DNA of 64,000 nucleotides from Isoetes taiwanensis (Eukaryota; Streptophyta; Lycopodiopsida; Isoetales; Isoetaceae): NCBI GenBank assembly GCA_021234155.1, contig JAJEKV010000001.1, positions 30,394,177 to 30,458,176 of the forward strand, read 5' to 3'. Shown piece by piece: positions 57,244 to 64,000 of this stretch (position 1 is its first letter; each line of letters starts with the position of its first letter). The notes under the pieces were generated by a model. It saw only the letters and a program-made list of their open reading frames with translations, ran no database searches and was not told where the DNA came from. The position numbers and the translations under genes were made by a program.

Positions 57244-57557
57244 TGCAACAAAAAAGCATGCAAAAGCTTCATGAGATTCTTAAGCAAAAATAAATATTAA
57301 TAATGTGACCTTCAACAAGTACCTGGACTACTGTGAACATTTTGCCTTTGATGCTCATGTAACATAAACAGGGCAATATTAACGACTGCATGTAGTTTGA
57401 CAACGAAAAAGCATGCAAAAGCTTCATGAGATTCTTAAGCAAAAACAAATATTAATAATGTGACCTTCCACGTGTACCTGGACTACTGTCAACATTTTGC
57501 TTTTGATGCTCATGTAACATAAACAGGGCAATATTAATGACTGCATGTAGTTTCCAT
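57244..57557 (-). repeat. Tandem duplication of an AVT1 exon and flanking introns
   Basis: Two direct copies of a 155-base unit (about 57248-57402 and 57403-57557). Each contains one 63-base exon with intact GT-AG borders, encoding SLILPCLCYMSIKGKMFTVV or the variant with S and L at two positions. The exon is phase 0 and a multiple of three, so one or both could be spliced in without a shift. Confidence 0.8.
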
Positions 57558-59891
57558 TCCAATCAGCATTGTTTAACAAATAAATGCTTACCACCGTCAT
57601 GCTTAAAAAGGATCCAACAAAGGCCATCACATAGCCTGCAAAAGCAAAGTGATCTCAGTAAAATATGAGGATTGATAAGATTCCCCAGAACATGCTATAG
57701 AATTCATAATATGAGTTGTGGACCCAACCATTATGGTTTTCAAGCACTCAGATGTGTGAAGATGGTATATAAATATCCACAGTAAAGCAATAATGAGAGA
57801 AAGAATTTGACTTCAAGAAGATGAGAAGCTGCGTACAGGCACTTTTAAGGGCTAGGATAATGTCATACAATTGAGCGCAGTTGCCAAGATGTGAATTAAG
57901 ATGATGCCTGATGTACAGATTCCTGCATATTCTTTACACATACTGCCTCTTGCAAAAGATTTTATAACAAGTACCGCACTATACCATATCTGTATAAAAA
58001 TCAGACATTATCCCAGTCCCATATGCCATCATGTATCTTTTAACTATATGCATGCAATTGGGATGGATGCATGTACATGTGTAAGTGCATTCGCTGAAAT
58101 GAAGTGGAATGAAATATTCTATCTATTACACCTTAGGAGGAAGGGAGGGAGGGAAGGAGGGAGTCTACCAAAGAAAGGCACTGAAATGGCTACACTGTTG
58201 AAATTACAAGCAATGTCCGAATTGTCATTGACATACACCAAGATTTGTAAGTATCATAGTCCGAGAGCAACTCCTCAAGAGACAACACTATAGGTGTGAT
58301 CGTCAAAGCATATCTGTTTCTCATGCAATTAAGGACCAAACGAGAAGCCAACAAAGAAAATTGAAAAAAAGGTACATCTAGAAGGATATTTGGTGAAGGG
58401 ACTCACAACCTGTGGAACAGGAGGCAAAAGACATTGTTATAAAAGTCGACGAAAGCAAGGCAGAAAGATTAAACTGTCTTAAGATCATCTTACGGTTGTC
58501 CATACAACAATCTTTGAAGCCACAAGTTGTTTTGGCATATTTAAAGTTATTTGGGATTTGGTATCCTCCTCCAACATATTGAACCCAAGTGCAGCTACAC
58601 CACCAAAAAGCAAAGAACATAGCACAAAGCTGCAAAGAATCCATAATAATTTACATATATTTTAACTTTCATGCTGCTAACATTTAGTGAATATAGGACT
58701 ATATATCTGCTTTGTGGAACCCGATTGAATTGAGTTCAATCTTTTATTGATGTATAGATATTAGGAAAAACTGAGTCCTGAATAGCAAAAGCCATACAAA
58801 CCTATTGAAATGGCCATGGTTGCCCAATTTATTAGCCTGCCATTCTTACGAAAACCCACGCCATCTAATGTGTCCACTCAGATTACTGTGATAGCAACCA
58901 CCATTGAAGCTATAACTCCACAAGCTGCATTTAATTTTCATTAAAAACCATTCACTAATGATAGAAATGCTTCAACTTCCTACCTGATACATATGATGGA
59001 ACACTAAGGTCTCGAAGCCAAATGGTGGAAAGTATTAACAATGTTGCCACAATGATAAAGAACTTTTCGGAAGTGATGATATAGCCACTTAACTAGATAT
59101 GCACATTGGGAAAGAGAAATGATAAGTTATCGCCTTCCAGGATCAGGAACTCCACATAGCATGCCTGCATGAGTTGAGTTTATTTATTTCTCTATGATTC
59201 CAGGTATTTACTAAACTGTACTTTAACCTAAATGCTTCCCAAACGTTGCTTCAGCACACTTACATAAAGTTCAACGTATAAAATAATCGGCACAAGGAAT
59301 GAACCAAGACAATACGAACCGGGCAGTTCTTTGCAAAGTATAAAAAGTAAGGATCGACAATACAATTCTTACAGCATCAAGCAGACGTCCAATATTACCG
59401 AAGGCAGCTTACCCAATATCAGGAAAGGTCTCCAGAACTGGCTTGCTCTCGAGACAATCATGCAACAGCATTCATGTGTAGCAACAAATGACAGCAAACC
59501 CCACCAGCAGGATTATACCCAACCATCCTCCTTCCTTCACAACATAGGGAGTTGAGAGAACTCCAACACCTGCTAGAACATTCATGCCTGTAAACAAAAG
59601 CACAACATTATTCATATGGCATTGCAGCACTTTATCACTAAAATTGGAGGGAAAATAAGAAAGCTGTTGTAGGCTTCCATATAAGCTGAATACTCAAGTT
59701 TAGCTCCAGATTAGGGATAGTTCTTTGCCATTGCATAAAGCTGCATTGACGTCTCTCTGGAAGCTCTTCATGTACGGTCTTTGCTAGGGAGAGCTTCTCA
59801 GTTGAGACATAAGGAGTGGCTGCTTAAATTTGCATCTCGGGTAACAGGGGCTCTTCTGCTAAGATGGCTTCTGTGTCAACAAATGGGGCAG

Positions 59892-61304
59892 CCTACCGGG
59901 ATGCACCATTTGGCCGCCTACTGTTTGGCCGCCTAGGGCTCTGCCCTGGGCCGGCCGTTTATGCTCATACGCCCTAGGCTGCCCATCGGCATCTGGCATC
60001 TGTGAAAGGCGGCAACATATCCATGGGTTGTTCTGCAGATCCTGCGCCATTTTTTTGTTGTTTTTCTGGATGGAGAAGGGATTGGCTTAGGGCAAGGATT
60101 ATAATTTGTGGTCAAGCGAAGGGACTTCTTCTGCTTTGATTCACAGGCAAGGATCCATGGCTTTCACCCAGGTGATCCATATTTAAATCTTTCGAAATAT
60201 AATATGGCAGAAAAGTTCTTTCCTTTTTCCCATTTCTTACTGGCAGAAGTACATAGAGCAGGTAGATGGAAGCAGCAGGGTTTGTTTCTTTCTGTAGCCA
60301 TGGCAGTGTGATTAGTCAGTTTTTGAAAATTATGGCGGAATGTTTGGTGTCTTATTACAGTTGATAATTTAAGACTGGGCTTTGAGAGTAGTCTGGTGGG
60401 TTGGGCTTGTTCTAAGCCTAACTAGCTTCAAGATAACTGTTTGAGCCTCATTAACCTTCTGCTATTATCTAGATTGTTGATTGGTTAGGCTGCTTGGAGG
60501 CAGAGAATCAGATTCATATAAGAAGGTGGCAGCTTCAGGAATAGTGTGGCAGCCTATTCCATTTATTATTGCTTTCTCTTTAATGTTCTATGTATATATG
60601 GGAATTTCCATGTGTCTTTGTAGACGTGGTCAGGTAAATTGGATTAAAAATCTTGAAATTCAAGTTTGGGGAGACCTTGGATTTCACTTTCTGATGAAGG
60701 GTTATATGGACTGCTAGTTCTTGAATCTTCGCCCGTATGGAAGCATGATGACCTAGAGGTTTCTCCAACAATGCACCATCTTTTGGATCATCTTCTAGGG
60801 CTGGTCTGAGGTCTAGTTGGATTTTAATGGATTCAGAAGCATGGGGAGCTAGGAGCTCTGCTACCTCTACAATGGGAATGCGTTCTCTTCAGGCTTAAGC
60901 TTTGGGAAATTACTTGTCTATATGTCCTTCTTTTCTATTCAGGTTTTGGTCCAATTTATCCTACTAGTCTGCAAAGGATACTGGGAATTATTACTTGCGC
61001 TTAATCCAAATCTGGCCAGTAAGGGTAATAGAAGCTGTTGCAGTTGAGCAAGTAAGTAGATTAGTGGTGGAAATTTATGGAGAAGGTCCTATAGTATTTG
61101 GTTCAGCAGAAGAAGGTTGTTCCCTATAGTACGTTGATCCAAAGAAGATGAACAACTCCATGATGAGTACTCTACTTTTTTCATTTACTGTATATTCTGT
61201 GAACAGTTTTTCCCTGAACCTTCAGGGTTTCTTTGTGCTGTAAAGTTATATCATATGAATACATAAACTGCCTTGTCTTCAAAAAAAAAGAAAAAAAAAA
61301 AAAC
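59892..61304 (+). mobile_element. Poly(A) retroposon inserted in the AVT1 coding exon
   Basis: A 1.41-kb insertion on the plus strand ending in an A-rich tail (61281-61303) and flanked by the 13-base duplication ACAAATGGGGCAG (59879-59891 and 61305-61317). This is the signature of L1-type target-primed insertion. The body has no long open frame and I do not recognise it. Its 5' part is G/C-rich (about 59892-60010), and the 3' part resembles an untranslated region. It could be a truncated L1 or a processed transcript. Small frames at 60108-60311 and 60481-60717 show no domain. Confidence 0.8.
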
Positions 61305-61741
61305 ACAAATGGGGCAGAAGCTTGAACGATTGAGTGAAAATGGTGCTGCTGATGCGGTTGATACTGGATGGGTTGAATATGCTTAAACTTGATGAAGCCA
61401 AGTAGCTGTAATTGTCCATCGATTGCCTGTGGATTCACAATCACCATGCATTCCATTATCCAGATCATCCAAACTGGCATAACCAAAAAAGGAAGAGGAC
61501 TTCAAAAATGTAATTCCTACCTGTAACTTTGTGACCATTGAGAAGTTGTTGGGGGAAAGGCCTCTGATGCATCTGATACATCGGATCTAGCTTCGTCGGA
61601 GACATCTCCACCTTCTTCTTCTTCCTCATAGCTTCCAAAATGAAATGTCGGTAGAGACCTCTTTTGGTTTGAACGATATCTAGAACTCCCCTTTTTCTGT
61701 GGTACATGCATCTTGGAAACGAAAATCTTGAACAAGCTCAA

Positions 61742-62003
61742 TTATCAGATGTATAAAAAGAGGTCCTTGAGTACCGGAGCATAATCATCTTGAATTTGTC
61801 TAAGAAACATCCAGTCAATCTACAGCGTGATATGATGTGAGATGTTAAGCAAAGAGTTCTCAAGTAACTTTACCAATGCTGCCTGAGCTTTCGGTCTTCC
61901 ACATCAAAGTTCGAACCACTTACACCACGTTTTTCTAAGTAGAATATCCCATAAGTTCAATTTATCATGATAAGATTCAAACAAAGATGTTATGTGCAAA
62001 ATA
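61742..62003. other. Spacer between the transporter and kinase remnants
   Basis: No coding seen. Upstream of the AVT1 start and downstream of the last visible kinase exon; later kinase exons are not found here. Confidence 0.4.
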
Positions 62004-63230
62004 CCTGAGACCTCTCTTCCTGTTCTTCATAAGGCACTTTCTTTTCAGCAAGTCGAGATGCTTCTTTCAGCTGTCAATCATTTCCCATTTTACATGTCAT
62101 CCACTAAGAACAATTTCCAGCAAAACCAAAATTAGTTGCATTCTCATAACTTCTTACCTTAAGATTTCTGACATGCTCCCAAAGTGGGGGAAGGCCCTCA
62201 AATAAATGATGATAAATGTATTCATTTGATTTCGCACTCTTAAAAACGATTGCTTTAACAGCTTTTCAATAGTTGGTCCCTTTGTAGGGTCTTTGACCAG
62301 ACACATTGCAATTAATTCCTTGAATGCCTATTCACAATAACAAGTACCAACATCGCATCTTAGCATCTATCCAGTTCCCTTATTGGTTCTTTTATTCTCA
62401 GGGGACCTTTGTAAGATGGTCCTCCATGCCAGAAAACATAACAAATAGAAAACAGTTGACATCTATCTACCTTTGAATACTTTTTGTCCCTTTCATAGCT
62501 AAGACCAAGAGGAGCATTTTGTAATGTCATCAACAGTACCTAAAAGTTCCATAACGCATTGAATCAAACTCGCTGATAATTTCACAGTTGGCAAATATGC
62601 ATAGCGAAGTTTGAATGGCACCTTGCATGATATGTACCTTCATGGGAGGGTACTTTGAAAAGGGAGTATGTCCATGTGCTAGCTCCAAGTAATTCTGAAA
62701 GACCATATATTTGCCCTGTTCAATACATCACTATCAAGTTAAGCTATGCTATTATAGAAAACATGCTCTCGTTCCAGCTCTTAACAAAAAAAGTCTCTGG
62801 CTAGGATAGAAATGGAATCATTCTAGCACCCTATTTTGCATATCATAGCCCTTCTATAGCTACATGTGACATGCATATCCTACTTTTAACCAAAAGAATG
62901 GGACCAAATTGAAATCTATGATTAAAAATTCTTTAGCCTAGAGAAGTGATACCGCATGCAAACAAATACTTGAAAAAGATCCAATGCCTATTAAGATAAG
63001 AAATATTTACTTAAAATCGTAACCATTCAGTTGTTCCATCACTTCTGGTGCTATCCTGTGGAAAATTACTCCTGATAAATATTAAGCTAAATAGATTATA
63101 CAATCTTGATCCATGTCACAAACCAGCATGGCGTCCCGACAAATGTATTCCTTGACCATTTGCGATCGCCGCTCTCAAACATGCAAGCTGCCACCCCGAA
63201 ATCCCCAAGTTTTGTTGCTCCGTTTTCATC
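62004..63230 (-). pseudogene. STE20-like serine/threonine kinase, C-terminal half of the kinase domain
   Basis: Minus-strand exons of a plant STE20/SPS1-related kinase: 63124 to about 63230 (TKLGDFGVAACMFESGDRKW, with the DFG motif, and FVGTPCW), 63011-63055 (IAPEVMEQLNGYDFK, the APE motif), 62638-62694 (ELAHGHTPFSKYPPMK), 62471-62539 (VLLMTLQNAPLGLSYERDKK), 62158-62327 (ELIAMCLVKDPTKGPTIEKL, then SNEYIYHHLFEGLPPLWEHV) and 62004-62070 (LKEASRLAEKKVPYEEQEER). The N-lobe and catalytic loop are absent. One-base losses shift the frame in exons 62638-62694 and 62158-62327 (a T-run), and the DIWSFG segment is missing. When intact it would phosphorylate cytosolic targets. Confidence 0.87.
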
Positions 63231-63351
63231 AATCAATCAAAACGTTACACAACCTATAATAGCCATCGTTTTAAGCCTTAAACAATATCATGAATTACCA
63301 TTCTTATACTCAGATGCAGATGCATCAAATTGGAACTTCGGGCTGCCTTGG

Positions 63352-63530
63352 CAGTTACCCGGTTGAAACATCCGAGATCCAGAATGCAGGTGACCACCAG
63401 TTTACAGGGAATCATAGGTTTGGAGCAGTCACCAACATATTCTAGGTATATTCTAGCATATACCTAGGACATGCCATAAACCCACATAAGCGAGGGTTTG
63501 CCCCCTAGGGGCAACTCAAAAACGAAATAG
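63352..63530. repeat. Dispersed repeat, copy 2
   Basis: Counterpart of 56070-56245, beginning gttacccggttgaaacatcc and ending gcgagggtttgccccctagg. Lies where the missing N-terminal exons of the kinase would be expected. Confidence 0.6.
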
Positions 63531-64000
63531 AGATCCACGTGGCAATATTTGAGCAAGGGACACTTATATTATTTTTTAGGGCCGCCAATATGTTGTCCTT
63601 TAAAAAAAGGTGTGCGCTGTCCTTTAAAACAAGGTGCTACGCACAGAGGGTTGCCCTCCGATAGAGTGTGTTTTCATGATAGAGTGTGTTTTCATATTTT
63701 TTGTTGTCGTTTTGTTTTCATGGTTTTTGTTGGGCCATTTGATGTGTCGGGGGTTATTAATGCTCAAGAAAAAGCAAGAGGAGGCCAAAGACCTGTTTGT
63801 AAAGGCATTGGTCAGTAAAATACGCTGCTGATGTTAAACAACCCAATGGAAGAAGATAAGATATCCTTAAATGCTTGTGCTGGTTTATTCCATTTACTGT
63901 TGTGAATTTTTCAGATGTTCTAGAATTCTTAACAATATGCACATCCAGAGCTTGAAATTGTGAATACAAAATATTATTGACAAGTACTACATAACGATGG
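63531..64000. other. Right edge, no gene recognised
   Basis: Contains short direct repeats: tgtcctttaaaa twice (63594-63627) and gatagagtgtgttttcat twice (63660-63695). A gagggttgccctccgatag segment near 63647 resembles ggagggttgcgctccgatg at 50907. Small open frames on both strands show no recognisable domain. Confidence 0.45.

Larger units (their letters stand above)
57144..61741 (-). pseudogene. AVT1-type vacuolar amino-acid transporter, broken
   Basis: Multi-exon minus-strand gene of the amino acid/auxin permease family; AVT1 members move amino acids across the vacuole membrane. Exons seen: 61521-61741 (start MSLFKIF; acidic EEEEEGGDVSDEA), 59730-61473 (split by a retroposon), 59373-59587 (GMNVLAGVGVLSTPYVVKEG), about 58984-59092 (TIWLRDLSVPSYVSG), 58802-58924 (LDGVGFRKNGRLINWATMAI), 58494-58629 (FGGVAALGFNMLEEDTKSQI), 57592-57635 (YVMAFVGSFLSMTV), the duplicated 57478-57540 and 57323-57385 (SLILPCLCYMSIK), and 57144-57242 (SGTYASLKSIVDELQQ, stop). 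In-frame stops: TGA 58878-58880, TGA 59472-59474 and TAA 59409-59411. The exon encoding NPFTKY-type sequence was not found. Confidence 0.85.

Noticed and set aside
60108-60717. Small plus-strand frames inside the poly(A) retroposon
   Set aside because: Short, with no domain and no support from a second copy.
1-64000. tRNA, rRNA or other structural RNA genes
   Set aside because: None recognised; the only tRNA-related sequences are retrotransposon primer sites.

Overview
This window looks like nuclear DNA of a land plant, A/T-rich overall, and nearly all of it is transposon sequence plus broken genes. The plant assignment rests on the remnants of a callose synthase, a PLS-type PPR protein, an AVT1-type amino-acid transporter and a STE20-like kinase at the right end, on Ty3/gypsy elements carrying a second RNase H, and on a Ty1/copia element with an initiator-Met-type primer site. 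A large-genome seed-free plant (fern or lycophyte) or a gymnosperm fits the repeat style, but I cannot fix the lineage from sequence alone.

Bases 1-22243 are a tandem array of one Ty3/gypsy family on the minus strand. Neighbouring copies share a single LTR: internal A (cut by the window edge) - LTR - internal B - LTR - internal C - LTR, with a period of about 8.2-8.3 kb. Reading the minus strand, domains run gag, protease, archaeal-type RNase H, reverse transcriptase, RNase H, integrase. The copies share the same disabling mutations, so the array was amplified from an already defective copy.

Bases 22244-50893 hold two head-to-tail copies of an element ('element E' here), also on the minus strand. 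Its reverse transcriptase resembles Penelope-like elements, I see no GIY-YIG endonuclease, and its two upstream open regions match no family I know. Copy 1 of E is split by a related gypsy element D (25394-43354, 5-bp target duplication GGTAT). The right LTR of D is split by a copia element (34325-42389, duplication GTGAT). The right LTR of the copia element is split by a G/C-rich, 5'-truncated LINE (39731-41816). This gives a clear order of events: E, then D, then copia, then LINE. Copy 2 of E (44141-50893) is uninterrupted but carries stops and frameshifts.

Bases 50894-64000 are an older region with remnants of four host genes, all on the minus strand and all broken: the 3' exons of a callose synthase (52871-53655), a PPR pseudogene (54190-55790), an AVT1-like transporter (57144-61741) with a poly(A) retroposon inside a coding exon and a duplicated membrane-segment exon, and the 3' half of a STE20-like kinase (62004-63230). 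No intact cellular gene is visible. Many copy-to-copy differences in the repeats sit on CAG/CTG trinucleotides, which suggests that part of the apparent damage is uncorrected sequencing error at methylated CHG sites.
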